Part shown: positions 44,831 through 52,464 of the stretch, piece after piece | Position numbering within the stretch: the stretch's first letter is position 1 | How the letters are laid out: each line of letters starts with the position of its first letter | Assembly: GCF_000018865.1 (NCBI RefSeq) | Contig: NC_010175.1 | Location: 124,001-188,000, forward strand | Length of the DNA: 64,000 nt | Origin: Chloroflexus aurantiacus J-10-fl | GTDB lineage: Bacteria; Chloroflexota; Chloroflexia; Chloroflexales; Chloroflexaceae | Direction: 5' to 3' | Program-made: the position numbers and the translations under genes | The notes under the pieces: model-generated | What the model was told of the DNA's origin: nothing | Database searches by the model: none | Seen by the model: the letters and a program-made list of their open reading frames with translations, nothing else

Positions 44831-45838
44831 ATGTCAGTCCTTGCCCAACCTGTTCCGTTTGAGCGACCGCCGGCGCGACCGGTTGATGCGCCACCAACGG
44901 CAAAGTATGTCGCCTACGCGAATGAAGTGGCAACCCGCCTTGCCGGTCGCCTGAGTGGCCGTGAGCGGCGACGACTGGAAGGCGAACGAGCGCTCCTGGC
45001 CCGTGCCCGATTTATTGAGTTGAACGGTGTTGTGCATCACTATCAAGACGTTGGACCTTCTGATGGTCAGCCACTCGTCCTGATCCACGGTTGGGACTGT
45101 TCGTCGTTTTGGTGGCACCACGTGGTTGATCCGCTGGCTCAAGCCGGCTATCGCGTGATCAGCTACGACTTAAAGGGACATGGCTTTTCGGATACCGATC
45201 CACGTCAGAATTATACGGTGGCCGGCTTTAGCGCCGATCTCCAGGCGTTAATCCGCGCACTCGATCTCGGTGCGGTGCATCTGGCCGCTTTTTCGCTCGG
45301 TGCGTTCGTCGGGCTACACGTCGCCGCACATCACCCGGATATGGTACGTTCGCTCATCTTCTTCAACTTCAGCCTGCTACCGTACAACAAACTGGCATCA
45401 GCGTTTGTGCCGCGTCTGCTCGATGTCGTATTTAATCGAGTGCTACGACCAATCGAACGGCGAAACCTGTGGTGGCTCCCGTTCATCTACGCACGACTGG
45501 TCATGGCGCAACATACACCGTCAATCAGCGACATTCGACTCGGCACGCTAGGGCTACGCTACTGTGATCCGGCAGCAGTCCGGGTATCGGCAACCGAATT
45601 GTCGCGCCCGGAGATTCTCAATGCAGTGGCCGAACAGGCACGCATGATCCGCCAGCCATTGTTGCTGGTAGCCGGCGCGAATGATCCCATTATGCGTCCG
45701 GCTGATGGCCGCAAACTGGTTGCATTAACTCCAAACGGCTCGTTCCTGGAAGTACCAAAATGTGGTCATTTGATTTTATTTGAGTTGCCCGAACAGGTTA
45801 TTCAGATTATGCGCCTCTTTTTGAAAAGTGTTCGCTAG
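44831..45838 (+). CDS. Alpha/beta hydrolase (chlorosome locus, first)
   Basis: Protein of 335 residues with a 60-residue N-terminal extension, then an alpha/beta-hydrolase fold: oxyanion segment LVLIHGWDCSSFWW, nucleophile S155 in AAFSLGAFVG (the first Gly of G-x-S-x-G is Ala), acid in VAGANDPIM and catalytic His in PKCGHLILFE. No signal peptide. The substrate is unknown; lipid, wax-ester or esterified-pigment hydrolysis are possibilities in this setting. The ATG at 44831 with GAAGGGGGC is preferred to the in-frame start at 44804, which overlaps the preceding gene. Confidence 0.78.
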   Translation: MSVLAQPVPFERPPARPVDAPPTAKYVAYANEVATRLAGRLSGRERRRLEGERALLARARFIELNGVVHHYQDVGPSDGQPLVLIHGWDCSSFWWHHVVDPLAQAGYRVISYDLKGHGFSDTDPRQNYTVAGFSADLQALIRALDLGAVHLAAFSLGAFVGLHVAAHHPDMVRSLIFFNFSLLPYNKLASAFVPRLLDVVFNRVLRPIERRNLWWLPFIYARLVMAQHTPSISDIRLGTLGLRYCDPAAVRVSATELSRPEILNAVAEQARMIRQPLLLVAGANDPIMRPADGRKLVALTPNGSFLEVPKCGHLILFELPEQVIQIMRLFLKSVR

Positions 45839-45850
45839 GGAGGGTCGTCT

Positions 45851-46732
45851 ATGCAATTGTTGCTTCGTTCCGGCGGTCAGCAATTGATCATTGACATGGA
45901 ACGTGCCGATGACCGTCCGCTGACGGTGGGCCAGTATACGTACCGTCCACGCCGCCTGGCCGGCAAGGTGCGACGGCTGGCGACCAAAATGTGGCCCGAT
46001 CTGCCGCCGACAGTGCTCGCCGAACGGCTCACCTTCGAGGCCATGGATACCGTTCGCGACACTGCCTGGAGCGATAGCGGGAGTTTCTCACCACGTTCCG
46101 GTTCAGTAGTCCTGCTGGGTCGCTGGGACGAAGATGGTAGTGTTGGTATTGCACTCCACGAACTGGCCCACGAGATGCATCTGTACCACGGGGGATACGA
46201 CGATAGCGACGGTGTGGTACGTGAAGCCGTGGCGATGCTGGCCGAGCGAGAAGCCGGTCTGCGCCGCACCTTTGAACGCGAACCGTACCACTCGGCATGT
46301 CAGTTAGTCGAGCAGTTGGAGTCGTTGTCTGCTTTCAATCGCCTCTCATTTCCCAAGCGTTGGGCAGAGGTGATCAGCGTAACCTCGATGGTTGGATTGG
46401 CCGATCTGGTGAACTATTACCTTGATCGGAGTGAACGCCTGGGGCTGGCCCGCTGGCTGGATCGGTTAACCAAAAATATTGACGTGCGCGATCAACTGCT
46501 GGCCCGGTTAGCAACCACATCATTACGCTACAGTCTGGCATTACGCCGGGTATTGATCAAAAAACTCGTGCGCTGCAAGCCCGAAACACCGGTGGAACAG
46601 CTACTCTACGTGCTCGACTCGATAGCAACACTTGATCGTCGCTATCCCAACGATGATCTGGAACAGATTATCAACTTCTGCTTTGCACCGTATGTGCCGC
46701 AACGTCGCCGTCTCTTTGCCTTTGGCTCGTGA
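45851..46732 (+). CDS. Putative zinc metallopeptidase with HELAH motif
   Basis: Protein of 293 residues without a family I can name. It carries ALHELAHEMH (H103, E104, H107), the HExxH zinc-binding motif, and 18 residues after H107 a Glu in VVREAVAMLAE (E125), at about the spacing at which gluzincins have their third ligand (EG-x-A-x-x-x-E). The N-terminal 60 residues are basic; the C terminus is helical. No signal peptide, so it would act in the cytoplasm. Proximity to csmA makes it a candidate for C-terminal trimming of CsmA; that is inference. Starts 12 bp after the preceding gene with GGGAGGG. Confidence 0.65.
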   Translation: MQLLLRSGGQQLIIDMERADDRPLTVGQYTYRPRRLAGKVRRLATKMWPDLPPTVLAERLTFEAMDTVRDTAWSDSGSFSPRSGSVVLLGRWDEDGSVGIALHELAHEMHLYHGGYDDSDGVVREAVAMLAEREAGLRRTFEREPYHSACQLVEQLESLSAFNRLSFPKRWAEVISVTSMVGLADLVNYYLDRSERLGLARWLDRLTKNIDVRDQLLARLATTSLRYSLALRRVLIKKLVRCKPETPVEQLLYVLDSIATLDRRYPNDDLEQIINFCFAPYVPQRRRLFAFGS

Positions 46733-46747
46733 TAGAGAGGAGCGGGT

Positions 46748-47464
46748 ATGAATCGCTTCAATGAGGACAACGACACCGTTCGCTGGCTACCCGGATTTGT
46801 CCGCCGATGGTTTGGTCTGACCGATGAAACGCCACAGCGCCGAGAGGCCGCCGGCCCCGGCTGGATGCCCGGCTGGCTCCAGCGCTTTTTCGGGCTGACC
46901 TACGAAGAACCGGTACGCTACACCGATGAAGGGACCCCGTCGGTGTCATCACGCACAACCTACACACCACCGCCACGCTCGTACACACCTGGTACCCCCT
47001 CGTTTACACCGACACCACGCGGGTTTGCGCCGGCGAGTTATCGACCAACGAGCGGTGAAGGTACGCCTTCGACACCGACACAACGCAGCCTGGCCGGTGA
47101 TGAATTACCAACCGATATTCAGCCCATCGGCTATCTCTTACGGTCGTATGCCCGTGGTGCTCTGCCGCCGCAAGGACTGGAAGCCTTCACCCGCGAAGTG
47201 CGTACCACTACCGAAAAGGTCTTCAACTTCTACGGCCACTGGCTGCGCTTCCAGACCGAGGAACTGTTCCGTATCGGTGGCGATCTGTGCAACGCTGTCA
47301 TCAATGCCTTGCCCGGTGAACCGGCCAAACCGCAGAACCAGACGATTCGTCGGATCAAGGTCGTAGCCGATAACGGCAACGGCAGCAGCAACGCCACATC
47401 GACTGCGCAAACCGGTTCAGCCGAGACCACGACTGAACCAGAGCGCTCTGAGGATAAAGAGTAA
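46748..47464 (+). CDS. Chlorosome-locus protein with GHW motif
   Basis: Protein of 238 residues, unrecognised. Residues 13-25 and 39-51 are two copies of an aromatic amphipathic helix (WLPGFVRRWFGLT and WMPGWLQRFFGLT) that may lie on a lipid surface. A Pro/Thr/Ser-rich linker (65-115) leads to a helix with N-F-Y-G-H164-W at 160-165 and continuing LCNAVINALPGE, reminiscent of CsmA (M-F-Q-G-H25-W, then AAVDNINRNAYPG). The tail is disordered. It could be a minor chlorosome envelope or baseplate protein. GAGAGGAG precedes the ATG. Confidence 0.6.
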   Translation: MNRFNEDNDTVRWLPGFVRRWFGLTDETPQRREAAGPGWMPGWLQRFFGLTYEEPVRYTDEGTPSVSSRTTYTPPPRSYTPGTPSFTPTPRGFAPASYRPTSGEGTPSTPTQRSLAGDELPTDIQPIGYLLRSYARGALPPQGLEAFTREVRTTTEKVFNFYGHWLRFQTEELFRIGGDLCNAVINALPGEPAKPQNQTIRRIKVVADNGNGSSNATSTAQTGSAETTTEPERSEDKE

Positions 47465-47467
47465 GCT

Positions 47468-48154
47468 ATGACTCGTCCGGTGGTGATCATGGGCGGGTGG
47501 CTATCGTCACCCGCCGATTACTTCGGAATGGCGCGCATCCTGGCTGCGCCACCCTACAATCGCATCGTCTACGTTGTCAATTTCAGTCGGCTCGACTGGC
47601 TGGCACTGCGTGACCCCAACTTTGGCCCGGCGCTTGATGCCCTGGCAGCAACGGTGCAGATTGCCTTAAGCGAAACTGGCGCCGATACAATTGACTTAAT
47701 CGGACACAGCGCCGGTGGCCGGATTGCCCGTGCGTATCTGGCCGATGAGCCATACCAGGGCGTTCGTTATGCCGGACACAAGGTGGTAGCAAGTTTGACA
47801 ACGTTAGGTACTGCCCACGCCACCTCAGAGGTATGGGTCAAGCAATTTGCCGACTGGCTCGAAGCCCGTTATCCAGGTGCGGCATTTCCCCACATTAGAT
47901 ATCGGGCTGTTGCGGGGCGTAGCGTGCGTGGGCGGCGCTTTGGTTCACCGGAGGAGATGATTGCCTATCGTTCCTATGAAGTCTCGTTCGGCAACGGCAA
48001 TCTCATCGGCGACGGTATCGTGCCGACCGCAGCTTGCTACCTGGCCGGTGCCGACAACCTGATCCTGGAAGGTGCCCGTCACGCACCGTACAACGCACCG
48101 GCAACCTGGTACGGGGCACGTGACGTGGTACCACTCTGGTTTGATGCCGGGTGA
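47468..48154 (+). CDS. Lipase-like alpha/beta hydrolase (chlorosome locus, second)
   Basis: Protein of 228 residues, a compact alpha/beta-hydrolase with the N-terminal PVVIMGGWLSSPADYFGM, canonical nucleophile elbow LIGHSAGGRIAR (S81) and C-terminal His in EGARHAPYN. It resembles PGAP1/class-2 lipase-like proteins of phototrophs. Probably acts on a lipid or ester; substrate unknown. Separated by 3 bp from the preceding gene, and its stop overlaps the next open frame. Paralogue of the next gene. Confidence 0.78.
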   Translation: MTRPVVIMGGWLSSPADYFGMARILAAPPYNRIVYVVNFSRLDWLALRDPNFGPALDALAATVQIALSETGADTIDLIGHSAGGRIARAYLADEPYQGVRYAGHKVVASLTTLGTAHATSEVWVKQFADWLEARYPGAAFPHIRYRAVAGRSVRGRRFGSPEEMIAYRSYEVSFGNGNLIGDGIVPTAACYLAGADNLILEGARHAPYNAPATWYGARDVVPLWFDAG

Positions 48155-48162
48155 GGGTAGGT

Positions 48163-48876
48163 ATGGTTCGTCCATTGGTCATCATCGGTGGGTATCTGAC
48201 CAGTCCCAACGACTTTAGCGCCCTGGCCCAGGCGCTATCGCAGCCCCCATTTGATTTTCGGGTCTTCGTGACCCCCATCGGACGCCTGCGCTGGGCCTTG
48301 ACCCGCGACTGGGATTTTCGCCCGGTATTGCGGATTGTCCGCGAGACGGTCGCGCAGGCTCTGCACGAAACGGGTGCCGAGACCGTCACGATTCTGGCGC
48401 ACAGTGTAGGTGGAACCGTCGCCCGCATGTATCTTGGCGATCAGCCCTACAAAGGCGAGATTTATGGCGGACACCGCTTCGTCGATCACCTCATCATGCT
48501 CGGTACACCGCACCACAGTCAGGAATTCTGGACCCGGCAGACTGTCGGCTTCACCAATCGCAGTTATCCAGGCGCATATTACCGCCACATTCGCTACACC
48601 TCGATCATTGGGCGAAGCATTCAGGCCAATCGCAAAGGACGCTGGATTGAACGGATGGCCTACAACAGTTATGTCATGATCGATGGTCCTGCCGGCGCTC
48701 AAGCGTGGGGAGATGGAATTACAACGCTCCGTTGTGCAGCGTTGGCTGGAGCTGAATATCTGGTCGTGCCCGGCCTTCATCACTCACCCATCCACGGACG
48801 TCCCTGGTACGGCGACCCGGATGGGTTGCGAGAGTGGCAACGCGTGTTAATGAGATCATCACCACTTGTTGTTTGA
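48163..48876 (+). CDS. Lipase-like alpha/beta hydrolase (chlorosome locus, third)
   Basis: Protein of 237 residues, a tandem paralogue of the preceding hydrolase: PLVIIGGYLTSPNDFSAL, nucleophile ILAHSVGGTVAR (S81, first Gly of the elbow changed to Ala) and C-terminal GLHHSPIHGRPWYG. The duplicated pair suggests two related ester substrates or a heterodimer. The start at 48163 has GAGGGTAGG upstream; a GTG at 48151 overlapping the previous stop is possible. The second transcription unit begins right after it. Confidence 0.76.
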   Translation: MVRPLVIIGGYLTSPNDFSALAQALSQPPFDFRVFVTPIGRLRWALTRDWDFRPVLRIVRETVAQALHETGAETVTILAHSVGGTVARMYLGDQPYKGEIYGGHRFVDHLIMLGTPHHSQEFWTRQTVGFTNRSYPGAYYRHIRYTSIIGRSIQANRKGRWIERMAYNSYVMIDGPAGAQAWGDGITTLRCAALAGAEYLVVPGLHHSPIHGRPWYGDPDGLREWQRVLMRSSPLVV

Positions 48877-48900
48877 AATGTCGCCGATTTGTACTATAAT
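48873..48900 (+). promoter_or_regulatory. Promoter of the bchU-bchK-csmM-csmN half
   Basis: TTGAAA (48873-48878) and perfect TATAAT (48895-48900) at 16-bp spacing. Transcription would begin near 48907, at or just before the ATG at 48910, so the first mRNA may be leaderless. The -35 overlaps the stop of the preceding hydrolase. Confidence 0.65.
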
Positions 48901-48909
48901 ACAAATTAC

Positions 48910-49410
48910 ATGAACTCAACGCACTTTGACCGAATTATTCTGTACGTCATGGCCGCTGTGTCGGGGGTGTCGCTCGCATGTTATACCGCAGTGCTCTATC
49001 TCTGCCGGCAGGAAGCTCGTGGATCGCAACCAACACGATCAACGCTGCGCACCCGTCTTGCCAATCTGGCGCACGCTCTCGATTGGTTGATGAACCTGTT
49101 GATTGCCCTGGTTGGCATTGGGCGACTCTTTCGCGAAGAGCAATTTGGCGGACAACACCAGCCGCGCTGGTTGAAGATCTATTTTATGATCACCGGCCCT
49201 CTACCGACTATCGGTATGGTCGGCGCGATGATCACCGGACATCGCTGGGAAAAAACGATGCACCATCATCCGCATCAGCGACGGTTACATCGCATCTTTG
49301 CCTGGGTCGGCTATTTCAGTTGGTGGCTCAGCTTTATTCCGATCTTCTTCCAGCCCTGGCTCAACCGAATGGCTGCCAGGACCAATGACTCGACTTCAGT
49401 TCTTTCATAG
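48910..49410 (+). CDS. Small integral membrane protein of chlorosome locus
   Basis: Protein of about 166 residues with four predicted TM segments (IILYVMAAVSGVSLACYTAV, LMNLLIALVGIGRLF, IYFMITGPLPTIGMVGAMIT, IFAWVGYFSWWLSFIPIFF) and a His-rich cytoplasmic loop (MHHHPHQRRLHR). No family recognised. The ATG at 48910 lies only 10 nt after a TATAAT, implying a leaderless mRNA; the next in-frame ATG (48949) would cut TM1. It opens the unit leading into bchU and may anchor pigment enzymes or a chlorosome attachment site. Confidence 0.6.
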   Translation: MNSTHFDRIILYVMAAVSGVSLACYTAVLYLCRQEARGSQPTRSTLRTRLANLAHALDWLMNLLIALVGIGRLFREEQFGGQHQPRWLKIYFMITGPLPTIGMVGAMITGHRWEKTMHHHPHQRRLHRIFAWVGYFSWWLSFIPIFFQPWLNRMAARTNDSTSVLS

Positions 49411-49440
49411 TGGCACACATCTGTGCACGAGGGGGAATGC

Positions 49441-50505
49441 ATGACAACGGTACCATCAGTGGATGCGACAAAAACGAACGGGACAGATCTGACCCAGCAC
49501 GATCTGTTTGCGGCGACCAACCGCGCCTACGATATGGTGTTTAAAGGCACGGTTGACTTCTTCGTGATTAAAGCCGCCAAAGATTTGGGGTTGTTCGACC
49601 TGCTGGCATCTGCCCCGCGCACCCTGGCCGACTTAGCAACGCTTACCGAGACGGTACCTCCGCGCCTCGAGAAGTTTCTGATTACCATGGAACAGATTGG
49701 TCTGGTAACGCGGCAGGGTGACGCCTGGCAGTTGACGCCGTTCGCCGATCAATTTTTCGCCGATCCCGAACGCCATCGCAATATGACGATGGTACCATTC
49801 GTTGATTACATTGCTGATTTGATCGAAAATTACTATTTGCGACTTGCCGATGTCGTGCGTGGCAAGGTCGATTTTACCAGCATCGTGCCACACCCACCCC
49901 GCACCCGTGAAGACAGTCTGTTCTACGAAACCTTACACCGCTCGAACATTCAACTGTTTACTGAATTGTTGATCAAGCGCGCCCGGCTTGCCGATGTGCA
50001 GACCTTAATCGATGTTGGTGGCGGCATTGGTGATATTGCTGCCGCCCTCTGCCAGGCATTCCCCCAACTCAAAGTGACCCTGATCAACCTGCCCAGCGCC
50101 CTTGATCTGGTACGTGAAAATGTGGCGGCCAAAGGGCTAGCCGACCGCATCACTCCCGTCGCTATTGACATGTACCGCGAGCCATACCCACCTGGCGACG
50201 CCGTCCTCTTCTCGCGCATTCTCTACCCGATGAATGCGCAGTTCTGCACGATGTTGCTCAGGAAGGCTTACGATGCCCTGCCCAGCGGCGGACGAATTCT
50301 GATTCTGGATATGGTGATCAGTGATCCAAACCATCCCAACTACGACTACCTCACCCACTACCTGTGCGCGATTGGGATGGGCTTCTCGGTACTGGAATTC
50401 AAAGATCATGCCGTCTATCCAGATTTGTTGCGCCAGGTTGGATTTACCGATGTCACTCTCGATGAAGGGTACGAACACGTATTGTATCAGGCGGTCAAGC
50501 CGTAA
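49441..50505 (+). CDS. bchU: Bacteriochlorophyllide C-20 methyltransferase
   Basis: SAM-dependent methyltransferase of 354 residues: N-terminal dimerisation/winged helix (VIKAAKDLGLFDLLASAPRT) and C-terminal Rossmann domain with the SAM-binding loop LIDVGGGIGDIAAAL (D191-G-G-G). It belongs to the O-methyltransferase-like family that contains BchU, the enzyme that methylates C-20 and so turns a BChl d precursor into BChl c, red-shifting the chlorosome. Position directly before bchK and csmMN supports this strongly. The start at 49441 has GAGGGGG. Other members of the family (BchQ/BchR are radical SAM) do not fit. Confidence 0.9.
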   Translation: MTTVPSVDATKTNGTDLTQHDLFAATNRAYDMVFKGTVDFFVIKAAKDLGLFDLLASAPRTLADLATLTETVPPRLEKFLITMEQIGLVTRQGDAWQLTPFADQFFADPERHRNMTMVPFVDYIADLIENYYLRLADVVRGKVDFTSIVPHPPRTREDSLFYETLHRSNIQLFTELLIKRARLADVQTLIDVGGGIGDIAAALCQAFPQLKVTLINLPSALDLVRENVAAKGLADRITPVAIDMYREPYPPGDAVLFSRILYPMNAQFCTMLLRKAYDALPSGGRILILDMVISDPNHPNYDYLTHYLCAIGMGFSVLEFKDHAVYPDLLRQVGFTDVTLDEGYEHVLYQAVKP

Positions 50506-50563
50506 CGCGGAGTCGTGGTTTTGTGACCGGTGCAGATTCTGCCCGGCAATGCGGTAAGCAATT

Positions 50564-51481
50564 ATGATTTCGACTGAACAACGTGTCTCGCTCAGCCGAA
50601 AAATCCGGGCACATATTGAACTTGCCGATCCGGTGACATGGATCTCGCCAGTGCTGGTCTGCTTTTGTGGCGCCCTGGCATCAGGCTACGAGCGAGGTTT
50701 TGATTGGACGCGACCCGATCACTGGTGGCTTATGCTACTGGGGGCATTAATGACCGGCCCGTTGGGTACCGGCTTCAGCCAGAGTATCAACGACTACTTT
50801 GATCGTGATCTCGACGCGATCAACGATCCGCAACGGCCCATTCCTGCCGGTATCATCTCACTGAACGAAGCCCGCTGGAACTGGATCGTACTCGGTGCGG
50901 CCACCCTTCTCGTCTCACTGGTCTTCGGCAATCCACTCATCGTTTTGTTTGCTGTGGTCGGGATCGTGTTGTCGGTGATCTACAGCATGCCGCCAATCAA
51001 GCTCAAGAAGCACTTCTGGCTTGGGCCGCCGGCAGTGGGGCTAGGCTATGTCAGTATGAGCTGGATGGCCGGGCATCTAATCTTTGCCCCACTGACCTGG
51101 CAGAGCGTGGTGGTAGCGTTGATCAATGGCGGTCTGGCAGCCGGCTTGCTCTTCCTCAACGACATCAAGAGCGTTGAGGGCGACCGGAAGCTGGGTCTGC
51201 AATCGCTCACGGTAGCAATCGGGGTGAAACGCACCCTGATCGTTGCCTACGTCACCATTAACAGCTTCGAGGCAATGCTGATGATCCTGGCGTTGATTTG
51301 GGGACAGTACTGGGTAGCGGCATTTATGTTTCTGGCCCTGGTGGCACCGATCTACAATCAGATCAAACTCTACCAGGAACCAACCCAGCAAAACTATGTT
51401 CGCTATCTACTGGCCTCAAATCCATTCGTCGCGTTGATTCAGATTATTTCGGGTTTTCTCGTAGGCGGCTATTTTGGCTGA
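50564..51481 (+). CDS. bchK: Bacteriochlorophyll c synthase
   Basis: UbiA-superfamily membrane prenyltransferase of 305 residues with about eight TM segments. It esterifies bacteriochlorophyllide c with its long-chain alcohol, the last step of BChl c synthesis. The first Asp-rich motif NDYFDRDLDAINDPQRP starts at N76, and the second is LNDIKSVEGDRKLGLQS. Both are typical of ChlG/BchG/BchK rather than MenA. Neighbours bchU and csmM/csmN indicate BChl c (bchK) rather than BChl a (bchG). The csmM start follows 19 bp after its stop. Confidence 0.92.
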   Translation: MISTEQRVSLSRKIRAHIELADPVTWISPVLVCFCGALASGYERGFDWTRPDHWWLMLLGALMTGPLGTGFSQSINDYFDRDLDAINDPQRPIPAGIISLNEARWNWIVLGAATLLVSLVFGNPLIVLFAVVGIVLSVIYSMPPIKLKKHFWLGPPAVGLGYVSMSWMAGHLIFAPLTWQSVVVALINGGLAAGLLFLNDIKSVEGDRKLGLQSLTVAIGVKRTLIVAYVTINSFEAMLMILALIWGQYWVAAFMFLALVAPIYNQIKLYQEPTQQNYVRYLLASNPFVALIQIISGFLVGGYFG

Positions 51482-51500
51482 CCGTATCTAAGGAGGTGCG

Positions 51501-51794
51501 ATGATGACAGAGAGTGAAGGCGAGGTGCGGGTACGCAGCGTACCGGTGCGACGCAACGACAGCTTCGTTGAGTCGGCGATGGAATTCGGAGGTGGGATTG
51601 TTCGGCTCGGTTTCTCGATCTTTACCCTCCCCCTGGCTCTGCTGCCGCCGGAGTCGCGCCAGCACATGCACAATGCTACCAAAGAGTTGATGTACGCCTT
51701 TGCTTCACTACCACGCGATTTCGCCGAGATTGCGGGTAAGAGCATCGAGAAATGGGCGGAAGAGGGTGAAGAGCCAAAAGGAGAGGCGAAGTAG
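51501..51794 (+). CDS. csmM: Chlorosome envelope protein CsmM
   Basis: Small protein of 97 residues, the 11-kDa chlorosome protein. After a charged N terminus comes an amphipathic/hydrophobic helix (GGGIVRLGFSIFTLPLALLP) followed by a helical pair (MYAFASLPRDFAEIAGKSIEKW) and a charged tail. It resides in the lipid monolayer around the chlorosome. It is clearly similar to CsmN downstream (LxLLPxxSR ... FPKELA/LPRDFA), so the two are paralogues. A strong AAGGAGGTG site; ATGs at 51501 and 51504 are both possible. Confidence 0.9.
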   Translation: MMTESEGEVRVRSVPVRRNDSFVESAMEFGGGIVRLGFSIFTLPLALLPPESRQHMHNATKELMYAFASLPRDFAEIAGKSIEKWAEEGEEPKGEAK

Positions 51795-51832
51795 GGCCAT
51801 TTGCTCTCTTCAGAGCAGAGGAGGAGTGTAGT

Positions 51833-52270
51833 ATGAGCAATGAGACAACAAACGAGCGCGATGGGCTGTTTGAGATGGCAGCCGGCTTCGTCGGTGGTGC
51901 TACACGGATTGGATTGACGGTAGCATCCGTACCGCTGGTCTTGCTGCCGCGCAACTCGCGCCGCCGGGTACGACGGGCGATGGCTGAAGTGGCAATGGCC
52001 GTTGTAGCTTTTCCCAAAGAGCTGGCCAACGTCTCTGAACGGGTGGTTGACGACATCTTTGCCGCCGATCCACCCCAGATCAACCTGCCCAGCCCGCAGC
52101 GTGTCGGCGAACAGGTGCGTTCGTTTACCGAGCGCCTGGCCCGTGCGGCAGAAGAGTTGGGCACCAGCTTTAGCCGGGCTGCCGGTCGTGCCGCTGATGC
52201 CGTCGAACAGGGTGCGGCGAAGGTTGATGAGTGGGTCGAAACACCACCCAAGACACCACCGGCGCCGTGA
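51833..52270 (+). CDS. csmN: Chlorosome envelope protein CsmN
   Basis: Protein of 145 residues, the '18-kDa' chlorosome protein. The N-terminal 75 residues match CsmM: hydrophobic helix GGATRIGLTVASVPLVLLPR, then VAMAVVAFPKELANVSERVV. The C-terminal half is an Ala-rich amphipathic helix (RAAEELGTSFSRAAGRAADA) and a Pro-rich end. It coats the chlorosome monolayer together with CsmM. GAGGAGTG lies before the ATG. A long hairpin follows and probably ends the unit. Confidence 0.9.
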   Translation: MSNETTNERDGLFEMAAGFVGGATRIGLTVASVPLVLLPRNSRRRVRRAMAEVAMAVVAFPKELANVSERVVDDIFAADPPQINLPSPQRVGEQVRSFTERLARAAEELGTSFSRAAGRAADAVEQGAAKVDEWVETPPKTPPAP

Positions 52271-52291
52271 TCGTTTACCGCTTGCTGAGTG

Positions 52292-52338
52292 ACGCAGAGG
52301 TGTAGGATGGGCAATTGAACATCCTGGCCTCTGCGTTT
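52292..52338 (+). terminator. Compound terminator hairpin after csmN
   Basis: ACGCAGAGG (52292-52300) pairs with CCTCTGCGT (52328-52336), with an inner AGGATG/CATCCT stem (52304-52309, 52320-52325). TT follows only briefly, so efficiency is uncertain. Confidence 0.6.
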
Positions 52339-52372
52339 GCCACTCTGAGAGGAATGTCGCTCTGTTATAAGG

Positions 52373-52400
52373 TTGACCGGCAACCAGACCGTGGTATGCT
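52373..52400 (+). promoter_or_regulatory. Possible promoter of the NADH dehydrogenase gene
   Basis: TTGACC (52373-52378) and TATGCT (52395-52400), 16-bp spacing, about 60 bp before the ATG at 52465. It suggests the ndh group is a separate unit from csmN. Confidence 0.5.
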
Positions 52401-52464
52401 GTAAAGAGAGGGATGCGATGACGATACCTCTGCAATCGCGATTGTTCCACGGAGCATTGTCACT

